Assembly (NCBI RefSeq): GCF_019649055.1 | Contig: NW_026570227.1 | Span: 124,001 to 188,000 of the forward strand | DNA: 64,000 nucleotides | Direction: 5' to 3' | From: Paramacrobiotus metropolitanus | Taxonomy: Eukaryota > Tardigrada > Eutardigrada > Parachela > Macrobiotidae | Shown: positions 28,804 through 39,275 of the stretch, piece by piece | Numbering within the stretch: position 1 is the stretch's first letter | Layout: every line of letters begins with the position of its first letter | Notes under the pieces: generated by a model | Told to the model about the DNA's origin: nothing | What the model saw: only the letters and a program-made list of their open reading frames with translations | The model's database searches: none | Program-made: the position numbers and the translations under genes

Positions 28804-31800
28804 CTAGGAAAATGCACTTCTTCGTGCATTGGTAGACCGGAGCGCAGCTTGGAGTGAGAAATAAAATTTTTGTTTAGTCGTAGTAATTTTATTTTAATCT
28901 CACAAGCAACCGGCACGAATTAATGTAAAAACCAGTATTCATTATAGGTTAATATAGATCAGTGGTACGCATTGTTGGTCATTTCAAACGGTTCAGCCGT
29001 TGTTCTTCTTTTATACGTTGAATAGTGGTTTTTTTAGTTTTAATGCTAGTGAGCAATGAGAAGGGAAATGTAGGCTCTAAAGCCAAACCCTTCCAAGACT
29101 TGACTCGGGACAGGGCAACGTAGATCAGTCCGGAGGCAAATTCGCGGGGTCCAAGATGGACAACAGCGCGGTCACAGGTAATCCCCTGGGCCTTATGGAC
29201 AGTTATCGCCCACGAGAGGGCTAAGGGAAACTGGGTCCGCACGCACTTTTGTCCGTTTTCAATCCACTCGGAAGTTTGCGGACAGATAGGGACACAGTTA
29301 TTGGCAAACGTTGGCCCTTTGTACTTGTCGAATTCGACAAGGACAGCCAACGGCATCGCGTCGTCTGGAGATGTTCCAGGCGCATAAATAATTTCACGCA
29401 CAAATCCCAAGGATCCATTTACGAGTCCCTTATCCGTCCACAAGTTTCTTTTAAGCATAACCCTTGAGCCGCGGGACAAATAAAGTGCCGACTCTAGGCC
29501 CATTGCCTGCTGGTCATTTCCTGATAAAAAGTTAAATTTTTCAGAACACGTAAGAGTCGTGTTGTAATATGGTACTTTCTTACCTCTGGCGGCTGTCTGA
29601 TTATTATGTTTCGCTTTGATCTTTGCAACTGGCATCCGCAGATCCGTCAAAGCCTTGATATTATATTCGCGCGCTGGCTCGCGTTCAGTAAACAACCGAA
29701 TAGCAGTCTTAAATGAATCCCGTTCTTCATCGGGAAGAAGACCATAATTCCGTGAGATCATTTTCTCGTAGTCCTCTACTGTTGACTCTCCAACACTCAG
29801 TCTGTCCAATGCGTCCCTGAAATGCTGCTGCTCGGGATCGTTTCCGCGTTGTCGTTGGGAGGTCGTAAAGACAAACGCTTTGGTGAATGCGGTTCTGTAT
29901 ATCAGCTGCCCATGGTCAGCCAATTCGCTCTTGTAACCATCGCCGTAAAGTGGGCGATCTAGCACGGGAGGTAGCTGTTTGATATCGCCGAAAAGGTAGA
30001 CTATGAGACCGCCGAAGGGAAGATGACTCTTATCCGGCTTTGCTTGCCTTAATCGTTTGTCAACCTTCCCTAGCAATGTACATCCGATAAGACTGAATTC
30101 GTCAATTAAAATTACTTTAATGTCGTCCAGCTCTTCCTGAAATCTGTGGAGTTCATCCCCTTCTAAATCACGGAATGTGCGGTTAACCGGAATTCTTAGC
30201 TTAGAGTGAATAGTCGAACCGTTGATGTTATCAGCTGCAACTCCTGTTGGTCCGAGTAGGAGGTAACAATTATTTCCGTAATGTGGAGTATCGCGTAATA
30301 GGGACTGCATAGACGACAGTAGAACCGATTTACCGCTACCTGCTTTTCCTTGCACGATACAGCATCGGTCATCAACCTGGCTGGCTATCTGCTGCTGAAA
30401 GTAGTCGAGCGCGTTCCGCTGCTCTTCGGAGAGTTGAAAGTTAGGAACGGCGGCAGGGGCATCGACAGTGTCGGCTTCCTGTTTCTTTGTATCCAGAAAA
30501 GAACAAATTTCACCAATATGGTCATACAGAGCGTATGCGGCTGTCCAGTCCGTTTCACGGTCAATTTGTCGAGTTCCCAGCTCAATGTTTGGTACATTTG
30601 ATCTAGGGCCATATCCCTGGAGGACCATGTACTCTTCCTGTTCAGTTACTTGCTCATTAATATCTGCATCGTCTTCACTGTCTTCGTTCAATTGTTCGTT
30701 ATCTGCATCTTTCACGTTAACTTGTGGAAATAACTGATGTTCTTCGTATAATTCTTCCCAAGAGCGCCCGTCGGCTACTGTGGTAACATCACGCCATGGA
30801 ACTTGTAATAATACTTGCTGTCGGTAAAATTCTTCTCTCGTTGGGGCTTCGTCGGTTAGCTGAAGTTTAGGAAATAACCGCACAACTGCTTGTTTTCCTC
30901 GTATACGCTTCCTCCATCCGTTCCGAATCCACGTATATCGTTTGGCGATTTCCAAAAGAGGGACATTTTCAAGAGAGGTATGGCGTGCTGAATACTTTTG
31001 CAAAATAGTTTTATTCTCGCTACTCGCCCCACCTTCTTCGTGTTCTATATCCGCAACCGGGATCCATTCATCGGACTTCAATACGATGGTGACGAATGGC
31101 CGAGAGCATTGATACAAGTCATGCCCGAGCAGTAAGTGACAGCATTCTTGGGCCGAGTAATCTCTCTCCGAAATCGACTTCATAAGAAGCTTTTGGATTG
31201 CCTTCTTACCGAGATCTGCATCCGTCACTTCTTCACGGATAATATGGTGCAAAATCTCTGCATATGTCGACGAACGTGGTTCTGATTTGGAGGCATATTT
31301 AGCTACATAATTAAGTACTGCATAGCGATCTACAATAGGGGAAAAATCAACGTTTGCTCTCCAAATCTTCAGGCTGAATTCATTGTGGCGATTGACTCTG
31401 GGGTCATTTCGCTTCAGTTCCAATGCCCATTTTTCTTTGCTTTTATCTAGTAACGAGTCATCCCGAATTTCTTTAGGAAATCCATAGCGGCATTGTTCCA
31501 CACCGTTCTTTTTCTGAATACACGCTCCTTTCTTGCATTCTGTGTGTCGTTGTAGCCGATTGACAAGACTGGCGTAATCCTTGCGTTCATCTGTTATCTC
31601 AGAAAGCTTCTGAAAGGAAGGATGTACGTTGGATGGAATGCAGTGTAAATCAGGACTGACACATGTCACTAGCTGGTCAAAATAATCCACTACTTTCTGC
31701 CGTTCAGCAGGAGACATTTGGTTCAGCTTAGCTGTGTCTGGTGCACCCGTTAACCATAACAGGCCGTGTAGATGGACACTTCCTCTGTGCTGAAACTCAT

Positions 31801-33995
31801 ACCTGTACCAATAATCTTCTATTTTGAGGTGTGGCCCAAGTACATCGTGGATAAAAAATTGCGCTCTTTCGGTAAAAAACCAGTCTGCTATTGCTGGGTT
31901 GTCTTGCAGCAATTTATTTCTCTCTTTGTACGAATCTGCAGAGGTCAGGTTCACCAGGTCGGTCTCCGGCGCCATAAGAGTTAACAACTCCGGCCAGTAC
32001 AGATCCGCTGCCGATAACGTGAAAAATAGCGTAGGCATTCCGACATCCGTTACCATATCTGACAGCTCTCCACTCCTCTTAATCCAATAAGACCGTGTAC
32101 CGCGAAGACTGGAGCCGAAACTCGTAATCTGTTTGATTAGTCCTGGTGATACTTCCAGTCGGTGTCGCAGTTCAGCCACAGTAACCGCTCCAAAAACATG
32201 TTTACGAACGAACACTTGACCAACTCGCATCGCTTGCCATCGCATTAGGCTGTTGAGTGCAAAAAAGCGGAATGTTGGATGAGAAGCAAAACGCCTGTCT
32301 TTGTATCTCATAAGGTGTTTAAAATATTCAGACTCCGTGACCTTTTTTGTACGTTTCCGCAAATCCCGCAAGTCTGCTTTCCCGGATGGAAAAAGTCGAG
32401 GAAACGCTCCAGCAATGTATCCTGCAGTAGTGAATTCATCAACGGGATCGGTAGACATTTCTGGGTACGGAACTGTGTGCGGTTCAAGTCCTACTGAATC
32501 CCGAATTTGATCAGACTGCTTAACGTGCTGAACCATGGGAACTCCTGTGTCGTGCAGTCTGTCGTCATCTCCTGCCAGTGGTGGCAGTGTGGAAATGGTT
32601 ACTGTTGGCAAAATAGAATGGACATTTCCATTGTTCGGTAACTGCGACAATGCTGCTTCGTCGATAACAACATCTCGATACCACGGATTATGTCTTTTAA
32701 GATAATTCAATGCACGTCGCACTCTCGTTGCAGATACATTAAATGTTGCATAATTATCCAAATCCGATCGATTGACCACGAGAACAGAAAGAAGTTTGGC
32801 TGGGCTATGAGGCAACGATTTTGCAAATGACGTTACATCTTGACGAAAATTAATAACGTTACCAGAATAAGCCAATTGTTGCCCCCTTCCAACTTTATAA
32901 ACGGACAGCACTGGATGAACGCGAGCAATCAGCTGTTCTTCTAACGGCGTCAAGTACATAAGTTCGGGCGGTACATCTCCAGGGTCCATATTATTGCTGT
33001 CCGAAAACTTTGAGTTTCCCTTTTTGCAGTGAGAACACCTGCTCTGTGCGTCCACTTTTAGTCCGGGCCAACCTTCATTACACACAACGCAAGAATTCCA
33101 CTTTATTTCGGTCATCCGCTTCTCTAGCGCAAATAGTCGCATATTATCCGCTCTAGATGTTCGAGACAGTGCTCGTTGAAGTCTGTCAGCTGCAAGTCTA
33201 CGGGTTCGTTCGCTAATGGTTTCTTGATCCCTCTTGGCTGCTCGACGAAGTCTGTCTCCTTCGCGTCGACGTGACCTTTCACTATTAGTTTCCTGATTTC
33301 GTTTCTCTGCTCGCCTTTCCCGATCCTCTCGGCGCCTTCGCGATTGCTCGGAAGCAGTTTCTTCAGCGCGACGTGTTGCAGCTCGCGTTTGGACCTTGTG
33401 CAGCCGAGTAGTGTTACTTTCTGATGTAGCTCGTTGGCGATAATTTTGCATTCGTGTTCTAGGTGAATCAGTAGAAGGGCCAGGTTGTGGGGTTTCTTGG
33501 GTAGAGTTTTCTACAACATGTGCGCTGGAATGTTTATGTGAACATGCACATATATACGTCTAAAATGAGAAAAGATATACCTACCTTGGACTTCATTGTT
33601 TTTCTTTCTTTTCTGCTGTCGTTTTGAATAGCGAACCTTGCGCTTCATCGCAGAGAAAACCACAACAATGATTTACTTTACAGAATACAGAGTATTTGGA
33701 TGCTCTTATAGTAAGTTCCTATGCTCTTATATGCTCTTATAGTAACTTGGAGACACACGTATGAACAATAACGCAAAGTAACAACATGTAGATGAAAATA
33801 TGTAGGTGTTATTTTGTATTCCTATTTAGAAGGAAACCTACTGTACGGTACCCATATCATACATATTGTCATTGTATTGTGACGTCATTCTGGATAGCAT
33901 GGATGACGTCATCCGGTCACTTCCGTAACAAACAGACAGACAGACATTTTTTATATTTCTGCTGAATTAGAGGACCTTCGCTGCGCTCCGGTCGA
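28804..33995 (-). mobile_element. Helitron with an intact Rep-helicase
   Basis: Read on the minus strand, the 3' end has a hairpin (ATGCAC, six bases, GTGCAT; 28812-28829), then CTAG at 28804-28807, and the next base is T: the canonical Helitron terminus. The proposed 5' end is TCGACCGG at 33995, preceded by A, giving insertion between A and T. A 14-bp inverted pair, GACCGGAGCGCAGC at 28835-28848 and its complement at 33980-33993, sits near both ends. The 3' end is well supported, the 5' end less so. It lies inside the hAT-like element and so is the youngest layer. Confidence 0.8.
28979..33451 (-). CDS. Helitron Rep-helicase (RepHel), 1490 residues
   Basis: Uninterrupted frame with all expected parts. 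An Arg/Glu-rich N-terminus is followed by a Cys-rich finger (CVVCNEGWPGLK...CSHC, about residues 115-142). A Helitron-type N-terminal domain leads to the HUH nickase motif HLHGLLW near residue 560 and the Tyr motif YVAKYASK near 717. The C-terminal PIF1-type helicase has Walker A GKAGSGKS near 1040, Walker B LIDEFSLIG near 1118 and the closing VALSRVKSWKGL near 1455. It would nick, transfer and unwind DNA in rolling-circle transposition. The frame is complete, so this copy could be autonomous. Confidence 0.93.
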   Translation of the reverse strand: MQNYRQRATSESNTTRLHKVQTRAATRRAEETASEQSRRRREDRERRAEKRNQETNSERSRRREGDRLRRAAKRDQETISERTRRLAADRLQRALSRTSRADNMRLFALEKRMTEIKWNSCVVCNEGWPGLKVDAQSRCSHCKKGNSKFSDSNNMDPGDVPPELMYLTPLEEQLIARVHPVLSVYKVGRGQQLAYSGNVINFRQDVTSFAKSLPHSPAKLLSVLVVNRSDLDNYATFNVSATRVRRALNYLKRHNPWYRDVVIDEAALSQLPNNGNVHSILPTVTISTLPPLAGDDDRLHDTGVPMVQHVKQSDQIRDSVGLEPHTVPYPEMSTDPVDEFTTAGYIAGAFPRLFPSGKADLRDLRKRTKKVTESEYFKHLMRYKDRRFASHPTFRFFALNSLMRWQAMRVGQVFVRKHVFGAVTVAELRHRLEVSPGLIKQITSFGSSLRGTRSYWIKRSGELSDMVTDVGMPTLFFTLSAADLYWPELLTLMAPETDLVNLTSADSYKERNKLLQDNPAIADWFFTERAQFFIHDVLGPHLKIEDYWYRYEFQHRGSVHLHGLLWLTGAPDTAKLNQMSPAERQKVVDYFDQLVTCVSPDLHCIPSNVHPSFQKLSEITDERKDYASLVNRLQRHTECKKGACIQKKNGVEQCRYGFPKEIRDDSLLDKSKEKWALELKRNDPRVNRHNEFSLKIWRANVDFSPIVDRYAVLNYVAKYASKSEPRSSTYAEILHHIIREEVTDADLGKKAIQKLLMKSISERDYSAQECCHLLLGHDLYQCSRPFVTIVLKSDEWIPVADIEHEEGGASSENKTILQKYSARHTSLENVPLLEIAKRYTWIRNGWRKRIRGKQAVVRLFPKLQLTDEAPTREEFYRQQVLLQVPWRDVTTVADGRSWEELYEEHQLFPQVNVKDADNEQLNEDSEDDADINEQVTEQEEYMVLQGYGPRSNVPNIELGTRQIDRETDWTAAYALYDHIGEICSFLDTKKQEADTVDAPAAVPNFQLSEEQRNALDYFQQQIASQVDDRCCIVQGKAGSGKSVLLSSMQSLLRDTPHYGNNCYLLLGPTGVAADNINGSTIHSKLRIPVNRTFRDLEGDELHRFQEELDDIKVILIDEFSLIGCTLLGKVDKRLRQAKPDKSHLPFGGLIVYLFGDIKQLPPVLDRPLYGDGYKSELADHGQLIYRTAFTKAFVFTTSQRQRGNDPEQQHFRDALDRLSVGESTVEDYEKMISRNYGLLPDEERDSFKTAIRLFTEREPAREYNIKALTDLRMPVAKIKAKHNNQTAARGKKVPYYNTTLTCSEKFNFLSGNDQQAMGLESALYLSRGSRVMLKRNLWTDKGLVNGSLGFVREIIYAPGTSPDDAMPLAVLVEFDKYKGPTFANNCVPICPQTSEWIENGQKCVRTQFPLALSWAITVHKAQGITCDRAVVHLGPREFASGLIYVALSRVKSWKGLALEPTFPFSLLTSIKTKKTTIQRIKEEQRLNRLK

Positions 33996-34653
33996 TTAGA
34001 AGGAAACAAGAAATACACACATACTTCGACTATTCTCGACATCAAGGTTAGCCGGTTAGGTTAACTGTACATTTTGAACAACGGATCACCCACGTACTAC
34101 ATAATCCAATAGTAAAAAAATAAAAGAAATAATTATTTGACGTGCCCGCCATTTCCGCCTTACCACAAACACATGCGAATCGTAGTTCCAATGCGAGCCT
34201 TAGGTTGACGGCCCCGAGTTATTAATACAAAAATTTTGTTTCAGTGTGAGATCAAACATGGTGATTTGCACATTTATGATTATTTTGCGGAGACACCAGT
34301 AGAACGTCAGATGGTATTGATGTATACGCAAACTTGTTGATCTTAAAATTTTGTACTTCAACATACTTGAATAATTGGGTGATCCGTTTTCAAAATATTC
34401 AGTCAAGCTGATCCGTTGTTGAGAAAAGTCGCAGCATGTATAGCAACTTTTAAATGCCTTCGCTGGAAAAAATATGTTTATATAAAAAGGATCTGTCTTA
34501 TATCCGTCAATATGTTGCTGTATCTTTGTATCCACCGCATCCACCAAATATCCAAAAATATCCGTATCTTTCGAGACAGCTCGAGATATGGATATGATAT
34601 TTGGATATTTAAGCTCTGGATACACTTTTGGATATTGGATATTACCATCCTTA

Positions 34654-37600
34654 GCAATATCGACCTGCTCGACCAATGGACAAAGAAGTTCACGGAGAAG
34701 GAGAATGAAATCCGAGCACTCCAGCCGACAACGACTCAACCAGTAGTCGTCCCAACAAGCGGACCGCAACAAAGGATAGCGGTGAATGTAGGCTGGGATG
34801 CACCACCAATAATGGTACCGGCCTTCCAGCCGAACCCGATACAGCAAGTCCCACAAGGACTACCTGTATTGCCGCTCCCAACACTGCAGGAGCTACGGGC
34901 ATTTTTACGAATGGCTGGAATAGTCGTGCAACGAATGGGCGCGGTTATGGAAGATACACAAGCCGGAACTCCTGAATGGCAGGCCCTCAAACACAACGGG
35001 AAAGTCATTCGTGACTACATGGCAGGATTTCAGTCATACTTGACTACCGGACTGCCAGCAACTGCGGCAGAACTGACCGTCATCCGAACAAGGATGCAGA
35101 ACGCACAAAACCGAATCGACCGGCATCATCACTTGACCCAAAACTTGGAAGCAGCGGAACCGAGGTCGTCAGCCGTACCAATGCCTCAAATAACGGACGT
35201 ACGGGCCGCCATCGAGGTCGGAAATCGAATCCTCGACGGCATAAGGATGACGCAAGGTGGAGATTTACCAGCTATCGCCAACAGAGCTCAGATAGTTAAC
35301 GACCTCCACCGAAGCTTGCGCATCGCCCGCCAATTACTCGAACAACGAGAGGGTATAACGACAGACGACCAGGCCGTCCGACTGAACATGCATTACCGAC
35401 GGATTCAACAGATAACCCAGAGCCAGACGGGTGGAACCGAACAACAGGTCCCCCAGCTCAGGTACCATGCAATGGCACTTCAGATTGGACAGGATGACCA
35501 GACGACAGAAGTCTGGAAAACCATCCTCGACGGCAAAGAAGCCCTCCAAGCCATCTATGGACGAATGGCCAATGGAATTCAGAGCCTCACTGATGTAGAT
35601 CCCGTTCGGAAAATTAACGATCTCATAGCTCACATAGGGCTAACTGAAGATCTTACTCGGTACGGTTTGCCCACCACAGAGGTGGACAAACACCGACTCC
35701 GAACAGCCATGGACCAGGTGAAGACGGCTGTCTTAATGGAAAAATCTCCGACCTCACAGACGGATAACGTCCAACCGACGGCGTTACAACCGGGAGCCAT
35801 TAGGACTTCACCGATATCATCGCCTCCACCGCCGACCACACAGGTCGACAGCGGAGCACACCCGCCGAATACAGTGTTCGACCCGGCACGACTTCGGACG
35901 CTCGAAACACTGAAACGGAATTGGGACGAGGTGATTAACCAGTCGAACGCGATCAAGGAACGGATGCAGAACCTCCCAACAAGTGGAGCCGACCATCCTC
36001 AAGACTTCCAAATCTTGCTGAACCAGTACAAACAAGTGTACAACCGCCATAAGGAACTCGACAAAATAATCCATGTCGAGCAACAGATGATTCAGCTGAC
36101 CGCAACACCACGGTCTCCACAGACGATGCAGGCACTAGCGACGCCAGCCACGAACGGTGAGAAGACAATCACCGACGCCAGGAGAGCCTTACGAGAAGCA
36201 AAGCAAATCCTGGAGAAGATACGCGAACGCTCGCAACAAGGTCTGGAACGCTATGCCTTACAGAAGATCGAAGACTTCACAGCTTACATAGAGCTCGTCG
36301 AAAGTCTAATCCAAAGCGGGACGCCACAGACGATGGCACATCAACGCCTACTAGAGCCAGGAGTCGCGTTACTATCCAAGCTCAACGAGGAGCATCGAAG
36401 CCTTTTACCCGCATCATCGACGACGACCACACAGGCCGTAACGTCGAATACCACACCCGACAGGACGATCCTCTACGCCAAAGGCGCCATCAAAGAGGCG
36501 GAGCGCACACTGAAACGAATCAGGCGACGCGCGGCGAAGGGAAATGAACCGAACACGCAGAAAATAGCTTCCGGGTTCGATACTCACATACAACTAGTGA
36601 GAAACCTGATACAACCAGGTACAATCGAACCGGAAGCCCATTTTCAACTCACGATGGACGCCATCAACCGGCTGCGGGACTACAGCCGAAAGCAGCATCG
36701 ACTACCCGACTCCGACACGGAGACTTCCGATGCGTTACCGTCGACCTCATCGGCGGCGGAGATGCACTCGGTAATGCGGAAAAGCCGCAGGGAAAAGATG
36801 GCTGGAATAATAACCGACGGGTGGAATCTACTGGAACACCTCCAGCGATCCTTTGTCAACGAGACACCGTCCGATCCCGAAACCCTTAAAGTGGCGAGAC
36901 AGAAGATGAACGACCTGATGGCCTACCTGAAAAAGGCGGACATCCTCATCGGCAAAGACGAACCAACCGAAGCCGATGAACGGCAACTCAGGTCGGTAGT
37001 CGAACGGATCACAGAGATCCTCGACGCGGAACCGGCATACGCTAAACGGGTTCCGACTCCGTCGCCACCTCTCCGAGCAGCACCGACTACGACAGCGGTG
37101 ATGACTTTAGTCGGCACGACACCGATGGAAAACCCAATCGCTAACATGGACATAATCACTCAAGCTGGGCAGGACTTAGCCGATATTTTCTTCCACCGAC
37201 TTAGTGGAACCTTAACGGAACAAGAGGAAACCGACCTCACCCGGATCGACCGAGCATTACGACTCGAGTTGGATTGGGCCGATACTCTAGGCTCATGGGA
37301 AATTCCACCGCCAGGCCCGAACCAAGACCGGCTAATCGAAGCACTTCAGTCGGTGATCGACTATGTCAAACAGTACTTGGCTAACCCGAACAAAGCGGGA
37401 GTACCAGTACCAGCTCGGGAGAGAACACCTTCTCCAGTCCCATCAGTTGGACTCGACGTCGAACTCCCATTCACCGAGGCAGTTGAACAAAAGGAAGTCG
37501 ACATCGGTGAAGTTGAAGACCAGTACCGAGAGGCGGTCGAAGTCATGGAGAAGCTCGGAAAACAACTCCGGGAGCTCGACCCCAATAACGCTATGGAGAA

Positions 37601-39275
37601 ACAGATGCGTGATGCCTTGGATCAGCAGTACAGTATCTGCTCAAGGCGGGTCGAAGATTTGTGGAAAATCCTCGAGGCTAACCCACAAAGGGTTCAGCCG
37701 ACCTCCACTCAGCCGCAACCGACTGCTTCGCAACAACCACCCGAGCCCACATTGGCAGACCAGAAGAAAATACTTGACCACAAGCTGGCTCGCGCACAAA
37801 AGATTGCCGCCGACTTACAAAGGCAAGTCGACAGTATGGACGGAACAGATCCGACCATCCGTAACATACGGACAGCAATCGGAGATCAACTTAAGATTTC
37901 CCAGATGCACGTCCAGGATATAGAAGCAGAGATCGACATGCTCCGACGCGATTCGATGGCGGAAAGAATACGCCGAGAAAAACGTGGTTCGCAACAATCG
38001 AACACTTCGAGTCAACCGACCTCGACAACAGACCGGATCCAACTCCAACCGACTTCGACGGCAGGCTTGACTCAACCGAAACCGATGGAAATGGCCGACC
38101 GGCCCATGTCTCCAGCTACAGAAGCTCGGATCATGGAAGCCATACCGGACACTGACGAGTTGCCGAGCACGGTCGCGCCACATATAGTCAAATTGTTGGC
38201 TCGAGTAGCGGAACTCATCACAGAGATGAGAGCCCGCCGGATCTTTTGTGTCGACAACAGCCAGGAAGCAAATGACCTGGACCGAGACATTCTGGCATGG
38301 GGAAACAACGCTCGGTTTATACGACGACTTTGTCATCCGGACGCCCCACAGACTACCAGAGCTCAGCAACACCTGATCCGCACTACATCATGGTTGGAAA
38401 CCAGGGTGAACGAGTACGAGGAGGAAAAGCAACGGGACGAAGAAGAGAAGTCGACCAGCGTGGCAACAGACGCCATGGCTGAAGGTTGGTCGTCTAGGAT
38501 CACAAAGATCCAGACGGCTCGGAAACCGAATTTCGATTCAGTCCGACTTCCCCCTCCTGCCCCACCAGCCAAACCCGACCTCGAATGGGTGAAAGCAGTT
38601 AACACACAGTTACTGCGAGCCGACGCTGTCATTGTCGAATTACGGAAAATGATGGACGAAACCGACCAACGGAGCCCACAATACTGTCAGATTGACATCA
38701 ACCTCGGACACTTGGAGAACAATACCAAGGAAGCCCGATTCATTCTCCGACCAACAACGGTGTGGTCGGCAAAGAACAAGGAATGGCTGCAAACTTTGAC
38801 GGCCATGATCCAGTCCTTCGTAGACGACTTCTACAAGCGGAAGGAAGCGGAAGAGCAACGTAAGCTGAAGAGGCCGCCCTCCGCTAAAAAGCCAAAGGTA
38901 CAACCTGTCAAACCGACACAGGTAGTTCCACCGGTGAGTCACCAAGACGAACCGATGGACGAAGTACCGGTACCTCCACTTGAAGGCGACGATGAACCGA
39001 TGGATACGTCGGAGGAAGGCGGAACAACGGAAGTAACCCGACCTAAGCCCCTGGAACGACCTACAACGTTACCTGGCTCTCACAAAGAGAACCACAGAGT
39101 GAACGAACACCTGATGGTCGGCTTATCCTCCAACCAGGCGGATCTAACTCGCCGAAATTTGCACGGAAGCCAAAAACGACGGATAACGTCAAAGAGCATG
39201 GACCACGCAGGCGGCTCTTCCCGTCGAAGTCGCCATCACCAGCCAGGACCAAGGAACAACTCTTGGAAGTCCTGA
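34654..39275 (+). CDS. Giant element: very long helical accessory frame (about 1540 codons)
   Basis: Open from the right border of the nested element to 39275. It is rich in Gln, Thr, Pro, Arg and Glu, with alternating Pro/Thr-rich linkers and helical blocks. A unit of the type DARRALREAKQILEKIRERSQQG...LIQSGT recurs diverged as YAKGAIKEAERTLKRIRRRAAKG...LIQPGT, so at least part arose by internal duplication. The C-terminal part has KRPPSAKKPKVQP. No known domain; a structural or scaffold role is only a guess. Confidence 0.6.

Larger units (their letters stand above)
28597..34653. mobile_element. hAT-like TIR element nested in the giant element, itself holding a Helitron
   Basis: Perfect 19-bp inverted termini: TAAGGATGGTAATATCCAA at 28597-28615 and its complement at 34635-34653. 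A perfect 8-bp target duplication, GCAATATC, lies at 28589-28596 and 34654-34661. The subterminal parts are packed with ATATCC/GGATAT words on both sides, as in hAT-type MITEs with transposase-binding repeats. Its own sequence is about 0.87 kb; the rest is a Helitron inserted within it. No hAT transposase is seen. Confidence 0.88.

Noticed and set aside
34200-34856. A 218-codon minus-strand frame with many Tyr and Cys
   Set aside because: It spans the border of the nested hAT-like element and the giant element, so it cannot be an old gene of either.
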